A DNA stretch of 63,163 nucleotides from an uncultured Eubacteriales bacterium (GCA_902790905.1 CADATO010000011.1:1-63163), one strand, 5' to 3'. Counted from the first letter of the stretch, positions 24,123 to 34,106 are shown. Numbers and translations: made by a program. The notes: generated by a model not told the origin, from the letters alone.

Positions 24123-27107
24123 ATGGAAAACAATCGTACGTACCAGGAGACCAAAGGTCCTGATACCGAAGACCGTGCACCGAAGGGGCAGGGGAAAAAG
24201 AACAGAGGGATGTTCTTCATCCTGCTGGTCATCCTCGTCATTGCCCTCTTCCTCGGGCTGATCGGGTTCCTGACAGATTGGCTGTGGTTCAAAGAACTCG
24301 ACTATGTCAGCGTCTTCTTTAAAAAGCTGTTCACGCAGCTGAAGATCGGCATCCCGGTGTTCGTCATCGTGACGCTGCTGACGTATGTCTACCTGAAGTT
24401 CATCAAGAACAACTACTACAAGAATATCGACAGCAACGACATCGACCGCAGTACGTCAGTCAACAAAGTGGCGTGGGGGTTGTCCGGCGTGTTTGGCGTC
24501 GCGGCGACGTATTTCTGCGTTACGACGCTGTGGTTTGAAGCACTGCAGTTTTTCCACAGTCAGGACTTCGGACTGACAGACCCGATCTTCGGGCTGGATA
24601 TTTCCTTCTACGTATTCAAACTGGACTTCATCAATCATCTGAACTCCCTGGTCATCGGTGGTCTCGTACTGCTGCTGGTCATCACGATCTTCTACTACAC
24701 GATCCTGCTCGGGACCCGCAAGCCGCAGATCTTCGAATCCGCTGAGACATCGGAAGGCGGCGATCCCTTTGCAGAGGAAGATGACTTTGAAGAAGAACCG
24801 GATGAGTACGAGGAGTTTGACGGCGCGACCGGCGAGACCATCAACCCCGACGACCCGATCTCCGCGCTGCTCAAGGGTCTCGGTGTCCGTTCACACGCGG
24901 AGCGCAAGGCCGGTGCGAAGAAAGCAAAGAAAAAGAGCGGCGGCAAAAAGCAGCTCGACAATGAGAATATCCGTGAGCTGCTGCAGATCGGCAAACATCA
25001 GCTCACCGTGGTCGGCGTGGTCTTCTTCATCATGCTGGCGGTCCATTACTTCCTGAAGCAGTTCACACTGCTGTACACGCACACCGGGGCTGTTTACGGC
25101 GCAGGCTTCACGGATGTCAATATCACGCTGTGGGTCTACCGCGTGCTGATGGTGCTGGCACTGGCCGGTGCCGTGGCGGTCGTCCTTTCGATGATGAAGA
25201 AAAAGCTCAAGCCCGTCCTGACCATTCCGGTCATCATGATCGCGGTCGGCATTCTGGGCACCGGTGCGGCGATGGTCGTACAGAATTTCGTCGTATCGCC
25301 GGATGAGATCGCCAAGGAGAGCAAGTACCTCGAACGCAACATCGAGTACACGCAGTATGCGTACGATCTGCAGGATGTCACGATCAAGCCCTTTGCCGCG
25401 AGCAATGACCTGAGCTCTGAAGACATCCAGAACAACGATCCGACGATCTCCAATATCCGTATCAACGACTATTCGCCGACGAATACCTTCTACAACCAGA
25501 CACAGAGTATCCGTCAGTACTACACGTTCCCGGATGTAGACGTCGACAGATACATGATCAACGGCGATTACACGCAGACCTTCCTCGCGACCCGTGAGAT
25601 CGATGAGGAAAAGATCAGCAACACCTGGATCAATACACATCTGAAATATACGCATGGCTACGGCATCACCCTGTCCCGCGTCGACAAGATCACGGCCAGC
25701 GGGCAGCCGGATATGCTGATCGACAGCATTCCGCCGGTGTCCAAGGTCGAAGAGATCGACATCGAACGTCCGGAAGTGTACTTCGGCGAACTGACCAATA
25801 CGTACGTCATTGTCGGTACGAACGAGGACGAGTTCGACTTCCCGGACGGCGATTCCAATAAATACACCCGCTACGAAGGCACAGCGGGCATCAAGCTCAA
25901 CCCGATCAACCGTCTGATGTTCGCGATCCGCGAGCACAGCATGAAGCTGCTGGTCTCCTCCAACATCAAGGGCGACAGCCGCATCATCATCAACCGCAAC
26001 GTGGAAGAGCGTGTCAAGAAGATCATGCCGTACATCGGCTATGAGTCCGACCCGTATATGTGCACGGTAGACGGCAGACTGTACTGGATCATTGACGCCT
26101 ACACGACGAGCGACAAGTTCCCGTACTCGGAGCCTTACTCCGAAGAGAGCACGACAAACTACGTCCGCAACTCCATCAAGGTCGTTGTGGATGCGTACAA
26201 CGGCACCACGGATTACTACATCGTCGATCCGGATGATGCCATTGCGCAGACCTACGCGAAGATCTATCCGAAACTGTTCAAGACGATGGATCAGATGCCG
26301 GAAGGGCTGCAGGCGCACATCCGCTACCCGAACACCATGTTCGCGATCCAGGCGAATGTCTACCGCAGATACCACATGAACGACGTCAAGGTCTTCTATC
26401 AGAACGAGGACCTCTGGGATGTCTCCAATGAGATCTACGGCATGGAAGAGCAGGCTATGACGCCGAACTACTACATCATGAACCTGCCGGGCGAGACGAC
26501 GGAAGAATTCGTCAACACGATCCCGTACACGCCGCGCGACAAGAAGAACATGACCGGTCTTCTGCTCGCACGCAACGACGGGGAGCACTACGGCGAACTG
26601 GTGCTGTTCCAGCTCCCGAAGAGCAAGATCGTCTACGGCCCGATGCAGATAGAAGCGCAGATCGACCAGAGCACGGAGATCTCGAAGGAATTCTCGCTGT
26701 GGAACTCCTCCGGATCGAAGTACAGCCGCGGCAATCTGTTCGTCATCCCGATCGAAGACTCGCTGCTCTACGTAGAGCCGGTCTATCTGGAAGCATCCAA
26801 TTCCAGTATTCCGGAAGTCAAACGTGTCATCGTGGCATACGGCGATAAGATCGCGTATGAGGCGACGCTGTCGGAGGCGCTGGATTCGCTCTTCGGCGAG
26901 GGCAGCAGCGATACCTACCGCCAGAAGCTCGACGAGGATACGGAGAACGGCGGCGAGGCAACTGCACCGACGCAGGCTGAACTGATTGAACAGGCACAGG
27001 CGGCGTACGATGCGGCGCTCGAGGCGCAGAAGAACGGCGACTGGGCGGGCTATGGCCAGCATCTTGAAGAGCTCGGCGATATCCTGGAACAGTTGGAAAA
27101 CCGTTAA
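24123..27107 (+). CDS. UPF0182 (COG1615) family membrane protein
   Basis: 994 residues. About seven membrane helices in the first 400 residues are interrupted by an acidic cytoplasmic loop (about 205-285: GGDPFAEEDDFEEEPDEYEEFDG). A large extracytoplasmic domain follows (from about 400), with motifs such as YLERNIEYTQYAYDL, TRYEGTAGIKLNPINRLMFAIREHSMKLL and AQIDQSTEISKEFSLWNSSGSKYSRGNLFVIPI, typical of UPF0182. The function is unknown in all species. RBS AAAGGAG. It sits in one run with the two acidic proteins, which may form a complex with it. Confidence 0.93.
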   Translation: MENNRTYQETKGPDTEDRAPKGQGKKNRGMFFILLVILVIALFLGLIGFLTDWLWFKELDYVSVFFKKLFTQLKIGIPVFVIVTLLTYVYLKFIKNNYYKNIDSNDIDRSTSVNKVAWGLSGVFGVAATYFCVTTLWFEALQFFHSQDFGLTDPIFGLDISFYVFKLDFINHLNSLVIGGLVLLLVITIFYYTILLGTRKPQIFESAETSEGGDPFAEEDDFEEEPDEYEEFDGATGETINPDDPISALLKGLGVRSHAERKAGAKKAKKKSGGKKQLDNENIRELLQIGKHQLTVVGVVFFIMLAVHYFLKQFTLLYTHTGAVYGAGFTDVNITLWVYRVLMVLALAGAVAVVLSMMKKKLKPVLTIPVIMIAVGILGTGAAMVVQNFVVSPDEIAKESKYLERNIEYTQYAYDLQDVTIKPFAASNDLSSEDIQNNDPTISNIRINDYSPTNTFYNQTQSIRQYYTFPDVDVDRYMINGDYTQTFLATREIDEEKISNTWINTHLKYTHGYGITLSRVDKITASGQPDMLIDSIPPVSKVEEIDIERPEVYFGELTNTYVIVGTNEDEFDFPDGDSNKYTRYEGTAGIKLNPINRLMFAIREHSMKLLVSSNIKGDSRIIINRNVEERVKKIMPYIGYESDPYMCTVDGRLYWIIDAYTTSDKFPYSEPYSEESTTNYVRNSIKVVVDAYNGTTDYYIVDPDDAIAQTYAKIYPKLFKTMDQMPEGLQAHIRYPNTMFAIQANVYRRYHMNDVKVFYQNEDLWDVSNEIYGMEEQAMTPNYYIMNLPGETTEEFVNTIPYTPRDKKNMTGLLLARNDGEHYGELVLFQLPKSKIVYGPMQIEAQIDQSTEISKEFSLWNSSGSKYSRGNLFVIPIEDSLLYVEPVYLEASNSSIPEVKRVIVAYGDKIAYEATLSEALDSLFGEGSSDTYRQKLDEDTENGGEATAPTQAELIEQAQAAYDAALEAQKNGDWAGYGQHLEELGDILEQLENR

Positions 27108-27179
27108 CAGAAAGTAACGTGAAGCGGTGCTCTGCGCACCGGTATGGAAAGAAAGAACCGACAAGGAGTATCTCGGCAA

Positions 27180-29102
27180 ATGATGAGAAATTATGATTTC
27201 GATAAGATGTTGTTCTCGATCCCGGCAGACAAGCATAGCCTGCCGGAGATCAGACTGGCGCTGGAGGAACACCCGGAAGTCCGGTTTGTTTCCTTCGTAG
27301 GCGTCGACATCGGCGGTCACGACACGGATGAAAAAATCCCGACAAGGGCTTTCCTGGAAGACATGGAGAAGATGCTGCAGCACGGCGTCCAGACAGACGG
27401 CTCCAGCGTTGTGCTCCCTGGGATCGCGACCCTGAACAATGCCAAGATCGATATCATTCCGGATATGAACGTCAACTGGTACGTCGATCAGAACTATGGT
27501 CATGTAGACTATGAGACCGGCCTTCCCGTCGGCACGCTCCGGATCCCGTCCTTCCTCGTCCACAATGAAACCAAAGAAGTCGGCAGCCGCGTCATCCTGC
27601 GGGATGCCATCAAAGCGTTCAAGGCGGACCTGATGGAGCTGCTGCGCAAGTATCCGCACGTATGCGAAGAACTTGCGATTGACAGCCCGGACGACATCGA
27701 AGAACTCGTTCTGACGTCCGCGACAGAGCTCGAATTCTGGGTCAAGACCCCGGATGAAAAAGCGGACAGAAGAGAAGAACTCTCCACATCGCAGGTACTT
27801 AAGGAGCAGTACTGGAAGCGCACTGTCGGCCCGGTGCGGACGGCGCTGGAAGACGCACTTTTGCTGCTGGACGAGTACGGATTTGAGGTCGAGATGGGCC
27901 ACAAGGAGGTCGGCGGCGTCAAGGCGAGCCTTGGCCATTCCGGCACCTTTGACCACGTCATGGAACAGCTCGAGATCGACTGGAAATTCACAGAAGCGCT
28001 GCAGGCAGCGGATAACGAAAACCAGGTCAAGTACATCGTCCGTGATATCTTCCGGCAGCACGGCCTGGAAGTCACCTATGCGGCGAAGCCGATCGATGGT
28101 GTCGCCGGCTCCGGCGAGCACACGCACCTCGGCGTGGCGGCAAGGCTGAAGGACGGCCGTATGGTCAACCTGTTCAGCCACAAGGATCCGACACAGGAAT
28201 TCCTGAGCCCGCTCGGCTACGGCGCAATCATGGGCTTCCTCAAGAACTACGAAGTCATCAATCCGTTCGTCAGCTGCACGAACGATGCATTCAACCGCCT
28301 GAAGCCCGGCTTTGAAGCGCCTGTCTGCACAGTCACTTCGCTGGGACATGAGGTGGCGAGTCCCTCCCGTAACCGGACGATCCTGATCGGTCTGGTGCGC
28401 GATGTGAACTCCCCGATGGCGACGCGCTTTGAGATGCGTTCGCCGAACCCGAAGAGCAACACCTATCTGGTCATCGCCGGTGCGTATCTGGCCATGATCG
28501 ACGGCATCGAAGCAGTCCTGGCGGCAGGCAAGACAAGCAGCGAACTCGAGAAGTCGCTTTCCAAAGAGTACGGCGAAGAAGACTTCTACCTCGAGAAGAA
28601 CAGAGTCTACCGCACGGAAAAACACGTCTTTGACGATTATACGCAGGAAGAACGCGACAAGTTCTTCGGCAGGGCGCCGGCAACCGTCTGGGAGAACCTG
28701 AAGATCTTCATGTCGGACGACGAGAAGCTCAAGGTCCTCCAGAGAGATGATGTCATGCCGCTGCGTTCGATCGAGTCCTACTACGAAGCGGCCCTGTCGC
28801 AGTGGAAAAATGAACTGCACAACCGCATCCTGCCCAACTGCATGGATGTGATCCGCGACACCGTCAAGCTGCACGATGATGCAACGGCGGCGGATGTCGA
28901 TGTGCTCAACTGGAAGCGCGTCGATACACTCCGGCGTGATCTTGGCAAGAACACGATGGAGTATACCTGCCTGCTCAAGCGCATCGGTCTGGCGCTCGAC
29001 GAAGACCGGTACGACGAGGCGTCCGATATGCAGCTCGAATTACAGAAGAAAATGGCGGAGCTGGCTTCGCTGTATTCTACATATAAGAAAAACTTGTTCT
29101 AG
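27180..29102 (+). CDS. glnA: glutamine synthetase, long clostridial form
   Basis: 640 residues, longer than the usual GlnA of about 450. The N-terminal beta-grasp region carries DTDEKIPTRAFLEDMEKML, and the catalytic core has LEFWVKTPDEK, MGHKEVGGVKASLGHSGTFDHV and GSGEHTHLGVAARL followed by PTQEFLSPLGYG and NRTILIG. The C-terminal extension is helical (about 560-640). It makes glutamine from glutamate, ammonia and ATP. ATG 27180 follows AAGGAG by 11 bases. SerRS begins 9 bp downstream, so the two are co-transcribed. Confidence 0.92.
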   Translation: MMRNYDFDKMLFSIPADKHSLPEIRLALEEHPEVRFVSFVGVDIGGHDTDEKIPTRAFLEDMEKMLQHGVQTDGSSVVLPGIATLNNAKIDIIPDMNVNWYVDQNYGHVDYETGLPVGTLRIPSFLVHNETKEVGSRVILRDAIKAFKADLMELLRKYPHVCEELAIDSPDDIEELVLTSATELEFWVKTPDEKADRREELSTSQVLKEQYWKRTVGPVRTALEDALLLLDEYGFEVEMGHKEVGGVKASLGHSGTFDHVMEQLEIDWKFTEALQAADNENQVKYIVRDIFRQHGLEVTYAAKPIDGVAGSGEHTHLGVAARLKDGRMVNLFSHKDPTQEFLSPLGYGAIMGFLKNYEVINPFVSCTNDAFNRLKPGFEAPVCTVTSLGHEVASPSRNRTILIGLVRDVNSPMATRFEMRSPNPKSNTYLVIAGAYLAMIDGIEAVLAAGKTSSELEKSLSKEYGEEDFYLEKNRVYRTEKHVFDDYTQEERDKFFGRAPATVWENLKIFMSDDEKLKVLQRDDVMPLRSIESYYEAALSQWKNELHNRILPNCMDVIRDTVKLHDDATAADVDVLNWKRVDTLRRDLGKNTMEYTCLLKRIGLALDEDRYDEASDMQLELQKKMAELASLYSTYKKNLF

Positions 29103-29111
29103 GAGGCAAAC

Positions 29112-30386
29112 ATGTTAGATATCAAACGGATCAGAGAAGACCTTGCAGGCGTAAAGGCATCTGTCGAGTCCAGAGGCAAGGGGGACTTCGGCATTGAGGA
29201 ATGTGCAGCGCTCGACGTCAAACGCAGAGAGATCCTCAAAGAGGTTGAGGAGATGAAGCACCGCCAGAGCGTCGTCAGCAAGGAGATCCCGAAGCTCAAG
29301 AAAGAGGGCAAGGATGCCAGCGGCATCATGGCGGAGATGAAGGAACTCTCCGGAAAGATCAAGGAACTCGACGGGCAGGTCCAGGAAGTGGAATCGCAGC
29401 TCCGCGACGCGATCCTGAGCATCCCGAACACCCCGAACAAGGATGTCCCGATCGGCAATGACGACAGCGACAACGTGGAACTCCGCAAGTGGGGCACCCC
29501 GCGTGTATTTGATTTTGACTATAAGGCGCACTGGGACATCGGTGAAGATCTCGATATCCTCGACTTCGAACGTGCCGCCAAGATCGCAGGCACCAGATTT
29601 ACGGTCTACAAGGGCGCCGGCGCAAGACTCGAGCGTTCGGTCATCAACTTCATGCTCGACCTGCACACCGAAAAGCACGGCTTCAAAGAGATCCTGCCGC
29701 CCTTCATGGCGAACCGCTCAGCGATGACCGGCACCGGCCAGCTGCCGAAGTTTGAAGACGACATGTTCCATGTCCCGGCGAAGGACTTCTTCCTGATCCC
29801 GACGGCGGAAGTTCCGGTGACCAACCTGCTGATGAATGAGATCGTCGACGGCGACCAGCTGCCGATCTACTACACGGCATACACACCCTGCTTCCGTGCA
29901 GAGGCGGGCAGCGCCGGCCGTGACACCCGCGGCCTGATCCGCCAGCACCAGTTCCAGAAGGTCGAGATGGTCAAGTTCTCCAAGCCGGAGGATTCCTATG
30001 ATGAACTCGAAAGCCTGATCGCAGCAGCGGAAGATGTCCTGAAGATCCTGGAGATCCCGTACCGCGTCGTGGTTCTGTCCACCGGCGACCTGGGCTTCTC
30101 CTCTGCAAAGACCTGTGACATCGAAGTCTGGATGCCGAGCTACGGCCGTTATGTCGAGATCAGCTCCTGCAGCAACTTCGAAGACTTCCAGGCGCGCCGT
30201 GCGAACATCCGCTTCCGCCGCGACCCGAAGAGCAAGCCGGAATTCGTCCACACCTTGAACGGCAGCGGTCTTGCGGTCGGCCGTACAGTGGCGGCGATCC
30301 TCGAGAACTACCAGCAGGCGGACGGCTCTGTCGTCATCCCGGAAGCGCTCCGTCAGTACATGGGATGTGACCGGATCACCAAATAA
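29112..30386 (+). CDS. serS: seryl-tRNA synthetase
   Basis: 424 residues, family-typical. N-terminal coiled-coil arm (about 30-100: [31 protein letters not shown]) that binds tRNA-Ser. Class II motif 2 lies in [31 protein letters not shown] and motif 3 in [18 protein letters not shown]. It charges tRNA-Ser in the cytoplasm. RBS AGGAGG. No T-box leader is present because it directly follows glnA. Confidence 0.97.
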   Translation: MLDIKRIREDLAGVKASVESRGKGDFGIEECAALDVKRREILKEVEEMKHRQSVVSKEIPKLKKEGKDASGIMAEMKELSGKIKELDGQVQEVESQLRDAILSIPNTPNKDVPIGNDDSDNVELRKWGTPRVFDFDYKAHWDIGEDLDILDFERAAKIAGTRFTVYKGAGARLERSVINFMLDLHTEKHGFKEILPPFMANRSAMTGTGQLPKFEDDMFHVPAKDFFLIPTAEVPVTNLLMNEIVDGDQLPIYYTAYTPCFRAEAGSAGRDTRGLIRQHQFQKVEMVKFSKPEDSYDELESLIAAAEDVLKILEIPYRVVVLSTGDLGFSSAKTCDIEVWMPSYGRYVEISSCSNFEDFQARRANIRFRRDPKSKPEFVHTLNGSGLAVGRTVAAILENYQQADGSVVIPEALRQYMGCDRITK

Positions 30387-30400
30387 GCATCTGTCATAGA

Positions 30401-30440
30401 GGAATCGCAGGTGCCGGGCACTTGCAATGAATTCCAATAT
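30401..30440. promoter_or_regulatory. inverted repeat with octamer between serS and the peptidase gene
   Basis: GGAATCGCAGGTGCC pairs imperfectly with GGCACTTGCAATGAATTCC, giving a hairpin with a bulge. The octamer forms one arm. It may be a weak terminator of serS. Confidence 0.45.
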
Positions 30441-30483
30441 ATGGTAATCTCAAAATGCAGCAAGTCACTCTGAAAGGAGCAAC

Positions 30484-30963
30484 ATGCTGCATTTTTTGTT
30501 TGTCTGCCTGCTCGTGCAGGCGTCGGTCTGCGACATCCGCACCAGAAAGATCCCCGACCGGCTGAACCTTGCCATCTTAGCGCTGGGTCTGATCCGGCAG
30601 GGGGCTGCTTTTGCGGCTGCTGGTGGTATTGCTGCAGGGACTGCTGCGGGGGCCGCAGGTGCGTTGGGGCAGCTTGCGTCGGCGTCAGCGGGCGGGCTGC
30701 TGGCGGCCGCGCTGCCGCTGTACTTGATTGCGGTCGCGTTCCCCGGCAGCATCGGCGGCGGAGACATCAAGTTCACCGCGGCGGCGGGCGTGTTCCTCGG
30801 GGCAGCGTCTGTCCTGATGGGGACCGCAGCGGGGCTGGTGCCGGCCGGTCTCTACGCGGCGCTGCTGCTTGCGGCGCGCAAAAAAACAGCCCGGCAGACG
30901 TTCGCGCTCGGGCCGTTCCTGGCAGCCGGCTTCCTGTTTGCGATGGCCGCCGGTCCGGTATGA
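30484..30963 (+). CDS. A24-family prepilin peptidase (TadV/CpaA-like)
   Basis: 159 residues with about four membrane helices. The two catalytic Asp sites are in SVCDIRTRKIPD (about residue 17) and GGGDIKF (about 98), the hallmark of aspartic leader peptidases of the A24 family. In pilus systems it cleaves prepilin leader peptides; no pilin or pilus genes occur in this window, so the substrate lies elsewhere. RBS AAAGGAG. Confidence 0.85.
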   Translation: MLHFLFVCLLVQASVCDIRTRKIPDRLNLAILALGLIRQGAAFAAAGGIAAGTAAGAAGALGQLASASAGGLLAAALPLYLIAVAFPGSIGGGDIKFTAAAGVFLGAASVLMGTAAGLVPAGLYAALLLAARKKTARQTFALGPFLAAGFLFAMAAGPV

Positions 30964-30968
30964 TGCTG

Positions 30969-31793
30969 TCAGATGATGTGCTCGTCGTAAGAGGCGATCA
31001 GCAGGCGGTTTAAGAACCGCTTCTTGTACTTGATCTTAGCGATCTTGCTGACCTTGTGGACCATGTGCAGGTTGATCGGTCCGCCGATCACGCCTGCAAA
31101 AGTAAATCCCTGCAGGAATTTGGCCACCAGCATGTCGGTCGCCAGCGTGTTGGAGACAAGCTCGATGTCCTCCTGATAGATCTGCGTGTCGAAGGATTCG
31201 CCGTGGTCGATCGCATCGCCGATCGCGTCGCATTCATCCGAGAACGCCATCTTGTCCTGCCCAGCCGCAAAGATCGTGTTGAACAGCGCCAGCGTATAGC
31301 GCTTTTCGCGTTCGTCGCGGAAGTCGATGCCGTAGCCGGCTGCGATCTCGTAGGATGTCTTGAGCAGCATGGCGAGAAAGATCGGGATATCCGGCAGACC
31401 GATGCCGAAGATGCCCAGCCCGGAGCCCTCCGCGGTCGAGATGCCTTTCGTGACGGCGGTGCGGCTGCCGGCGGTTTTGTCGACGGCTTTGAGCGTTTCC
31501 TCGTAGATCATCTTCTCCAGCGACGCCGCGTAGACCTCGTACTGACGGCGCGCTTTTTCGATGCCCATTTTGTCGATGAGTCCGTCGCCTTTGGTGAAGA
31601 TCAGCGTAAATCCTTTTTCGAATGCCACCTCAAGAGAGGCCATGGCTTTTTCCGGGATCTTTTCACGGATCTTGCCGGTAAGGCCAAGCCCGCGGGGCTC
31701 GCGGCTCTCTTTTGCCAGGACCTTATGCTCGAGCTGCCGGGTCTTCGTCAGCTCTTTTTTGAGTGTACGGATCTCCTGCGCTGTTCGTTTCAT
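30969..31793 (-). CDS. EcsC family protein
   Basis: 274 residues. EcsC-like core: GSGLGIFGIGLPDIPIFLAMLLKTSYEIAAGYGIDFRDEREKRYTLAL, with a C-terminal segment that packs a conserved GG..NL..VHK..K (about 245-255). A basic N-terminal region (1-45). EcsC is encoded next to an ABC transporter in B. subtilis and its role is unclear. It converges on the peptidase gene. The octamer GGAATCGC (31811) lies just before its start. Confidence 0.85.
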   Translation of the reverse strand: MKRTAQEIRTLKKELTKTRQLEHKVLAKESREPRGLGLTGKIREKIPEKAMASLEVAFEKGFTLIFTKGDGLIDKMGIEKARRQYEVYAASLEKMIYEETLKAVDKTAGSRTAVTKGISTAEGSGLGIFGIGLPDIPIFLAMLLKTSYEIAAGYGIDFRDEREKRYTLALFNTIFAAGQDKMAFSDECDAIGDAIDHGESFDTQIYQEDIELVSNTLATDMLVAKFLQGFTFAGVIGGPINLHMVHKVSKIAKIKYKKRFLNRLLIASYDEHII

Positions 31794-31825
31794 AGCTACA
31801 GTATACCATAGGAATCGCGCCGGGG

Positions 31826-33316
31826 TCAGGCAATCTGCCAGGCGCGGAGAAGTGCCTGCATGGTTTTTTCGATGTCGGCCAGCGGCACGCGGGTGTAGTA
31901 GAGGTTGAGCAGGATGCCGTCCGGGGCGGACTCGATGTCTGTGACCGGGATGAGCTCGACGCCGGCATCTCTGGCAGCGGCGCACAGGGCGGCGGCAAGA
32001 TCGCCGGTCTCTCCGCTGCGGGCGGTATCGAACAGGGGGCTGCTGCATTCTTCCGGCTGGATGCGCAGCAGCAGGCTGATGCCGGACCAGGTGTTGATCA
32101 CATCCAGTCCCGGATGCCCCTCCAGCACGCGGATGACGGCGTTCAGCTTGGCGGCGTACATGCGGCGCAGGCGGTTGATGCCTTTCCGGTAGTAGCCGCG
32201 CTCCATGAAGAGGGCGAGCGCCAGCTGTTCGGCTTTGGAGCAGCTCTGGCTGTGTTCGCGGACGATCTCGGAGAGCGGCTCGGACAGGTGCTGCGGGACG
32301 ACCATGTAACTGATCCTCGCCGATGGGAAAAGGGTCGAGGAGAAGGAACCGAGGTAGAAGACCCGGTCGTGTTCATCCAGCCCCTGCAGCGCCGGCACCG
32401 GGCGCCCGAAGTAGCGCAGTTCGCTGTCGTAGTCGTCTTCGATGATGTAGCTGCCGTTGGCGGCTGCCCAGTCGAGCAGGGCGTAGCGGCGGGAGGCAGG
32501 CATAATGGCGCCCGTTGGGAACTGGTTGGACGGGTTGACGTAGACGGCGGACGGGAGATTGACCGGCAGTTTCTCGATGCGGATGCCGTCGCTGGTGACG
32601 CCGACCGGCGTCATGCGGAATCCGCGGTCGCGGAAGATGCTGCGGACCGGCAGGTAGCCGGGCTGCTCGACCGAGACATTGGAGATGCCGCGGCGCTGGA
32701 GCAGGCTGCAGATCAATGCGGTGATCTGCTGGGTGCCTGCTGCGATGACGATGCGGTCCTTATCGCAGCGCACCCCGCGGGAGGCGAACACATACCGGGA
32801 GATCTCATGGCGCAGGGACTCCTCGCCGCGCGGATCGCTCTCAAAGAGCAGCTGCTGCGGCCAGTCGTTCAGAACGCTGTTGTAGCACTTCTTCCACTTT
32901 GCAAAGTCAAAGCAGGCCAGGTCGTAGGCGTAAGGCGGCGCAGGCACGGGGAGGTCGGCAGGCCCCAGCTGCAGATCGGTGCGGGCGGAGGCGCCGGTGC
33001 TGCCTGTCTCGGGGTCCCCGGCCTGCCCGTCGGCATCCGGTGCTGTCACGTCGCTGGCGGCAGGGAAGACGCCGCGGGTCACATAGTAGCCGGACTGCGG
33101 GCGGCTTTCCGCGTAGCCTTCGACGATGAGCTGTGCGTAGGCCTGCTCGACGGTCGTGATGCTCACAGAAAGAGAGGCCGACAGGCTGCGCAGCGAGGGC
33201 AGTTTTTCGCCGTCCTGCAGCTCGCCGCGCTGAACTGCACGCTTCAGATATTTGTATAACTGTTCATATAAGGGCTTCCCGGACGAACGGTCCAGAAGCG
33301 GCAAGATCTGCTTCAT
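31826..33316 (-). CDS. MocR/GabR-family (GntR + aminotransferase-like) regulator lacking the PLP lysine
   Basis: 496 residues. N-terminal winged helix (RGELQDGEKLPSLRSLSASLSVSITTVEQAYAQLIVEGYAESRPQSGYYV), a linker of about 50 residues, then an aminotransferase class I-like domain (about 150-496). The normal motif GTFSK(S/T)L..sLRISYMVLP reads GSFSSTLFPSARISYMVVP, so the Schiff-base Lys is Ser at residue 327. It may bind PLP without a covalent bond or sense another ligand. The gene diverges from an ECF transporter S subunit gene, with a palindrome between them, which suggests control of vitamin B6-type transport. Confidence 0.88.
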   Translation of the reverse strand: MKQILPLLDRSSGKPLYEQLYKYLKRAVQRGELQDGEKLPSLRSLSASLSVSITTVEQAYAQLIVEGYAESRPQSGYYVTRGVFPAASDVTAPDADGQAGDPETGSTGASARTDLQLGPADLPVPAPPYAYDLACFDFAKWKKCYNSVLNDWPQQLLFESDPRGEESLRHEISRYVFASRGVRCDKDRIVIAAGTQQITALICSLLQRRGISNVSVEQPGYLPVRSIFRDRGFRMTPVGVTSDGIRIEKLPVNLPSAVYVNPSNQFPTGAIMPASRRYALLDWAAANGSYIIEDDYDSELRYFGRPVPALQGLDEHDRVFYLGSFSSTLFPSARISYMVVPQHLSEPLSEIVREHSQSCSKAEQLALALFMERGYYRKGINRLRRMYAAKLNAVIRVLEGHPGLDVINTWSGISLLLRIQPEECSSPLFDTARSGETGDLAAALCAAARDAGVELIPVTDIESAPDGILLNLYYTRVPLADIEKTMQALLRAWQIA

Positions 33317-33353
33317 TGCAACATTTCTCCGCGTTATAAGCGATTCCGTGATA

Positions 33354-33390
33354 TATACAGTTTTGAAACTGTATACTAAAAAGTAAACTG
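33354..33390. promoter_or_regulatory. candidate MocR operator between the regulator and the ECF transporter gene
   Basis: TATACAGTTT (33354-33363) and AAACTGTATA (33366-33375) are a perfect inverted repeat with a 2 bp spacer. A further AAACTG lies at 33385-33390, giving direct half-sites 19 bp apart, as in MocR operators. Confidence 0.65.
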
Positions 33391-33457
33391 ATTTGTATAT
33401 TTCGATATTAACACTTTAAGCATAGAATGTATATAGAAAGAAAAGGAGGCGAAAGCC

Positions 33458-34048
33458 ATGTCGGTCTATGAAAAAGAATCCAGAAAAATCCGGACGATGG
33501 TCCTGACAGCACTCTTGATGGCACTCATCCTGGTGCTGACGTTTGCGACGAAAATCCCGATCCCTGCCAGCCAGGGGTACATCCATCTGGGCGACTGCAT
33601 GATCTTCATGGCAGTGATCGTCCTGGGCCGCAAGTACGGCACCATCGCCGCAGCGGTCGGCTCCGCGCTGGCGGATATCATGGGCGGCTACGCGTTCTAC
33701 GCGCCGGTCTCGTTCCTCGTCAAAGGCGCCATGGCGTTCATCCTGGCGAGCTTCCTCGAGAAGGCGCTGGAAAAGAGCAAGGTGCACAGCATGATCCTGG
33801 CGGCGGCCGGGATGGTGATCGCGGGGGCGGTCATGGTGGCCGGGTATTACCTCGCGGAATCGCTCTTCTACGGCAACTTCCTCACACCGCTTGCCGGTGC
33901 CGGGATGAACACACTGCAGTTCATCGTCGGGATGGCGATCGCACTGCCGCTGGCCGGGGCGCTCAGCAAAACGCCTGCGGGGAAAGACTTTGCTTTCCGC
34001 ATCAACCAGGGCGGACAGGGCGGACGTACGGCAACTGCATTGAAATAG
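33458..34048 (+). CDS. ECF transporter S component, likely vitamin-type substrate
   Basis: 196 residues with about six membrane helices (TMVLTALLMALILVLTFATKIPIP...). It has the small substrate-binding subunit fold of ECF importers, which share an energising EcfAAT module encoded elsewhere. The first helix carries the AxxxA-type pattern in TALLMALIL. Neighbouring MocR control makes pyridoxine or another B6 vitamer the best guess, not proven. RBS AGGAGG. A strong terminator follows. Confidence 0.85.
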   Translation: MSVYEKESRKIRTMVLTALLMALILVLTFATKIPIPASQGYIHLGDCMIFMAVIVLGRKYGTIAAAVGSALADIMGGYAFYAPVSFLVKGAMAFILASFLEKALEKSKVHSMILAAAGMVIAGAVMVAGYYLAESLFYGNFLTPLAGAGMNTLQFIVGMAIALPLAGALSKTPAGKDFAFRINQGGQGGRTATALK

Positions 34049-34106
34049 CAGACTGCAGCAGCGGGATGAAAAACCGCCGCAGCGGGACTGCCAATCCGGT
34101 ATTCAG

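Noticed and set aside
24891..28874. Open frame of 1,327 codons on the minus strand
   Set aside because: It is antisense to UPF0182 and glutamine synthetase, both clear by motif. It results from high-GC codon use and has no family signature.
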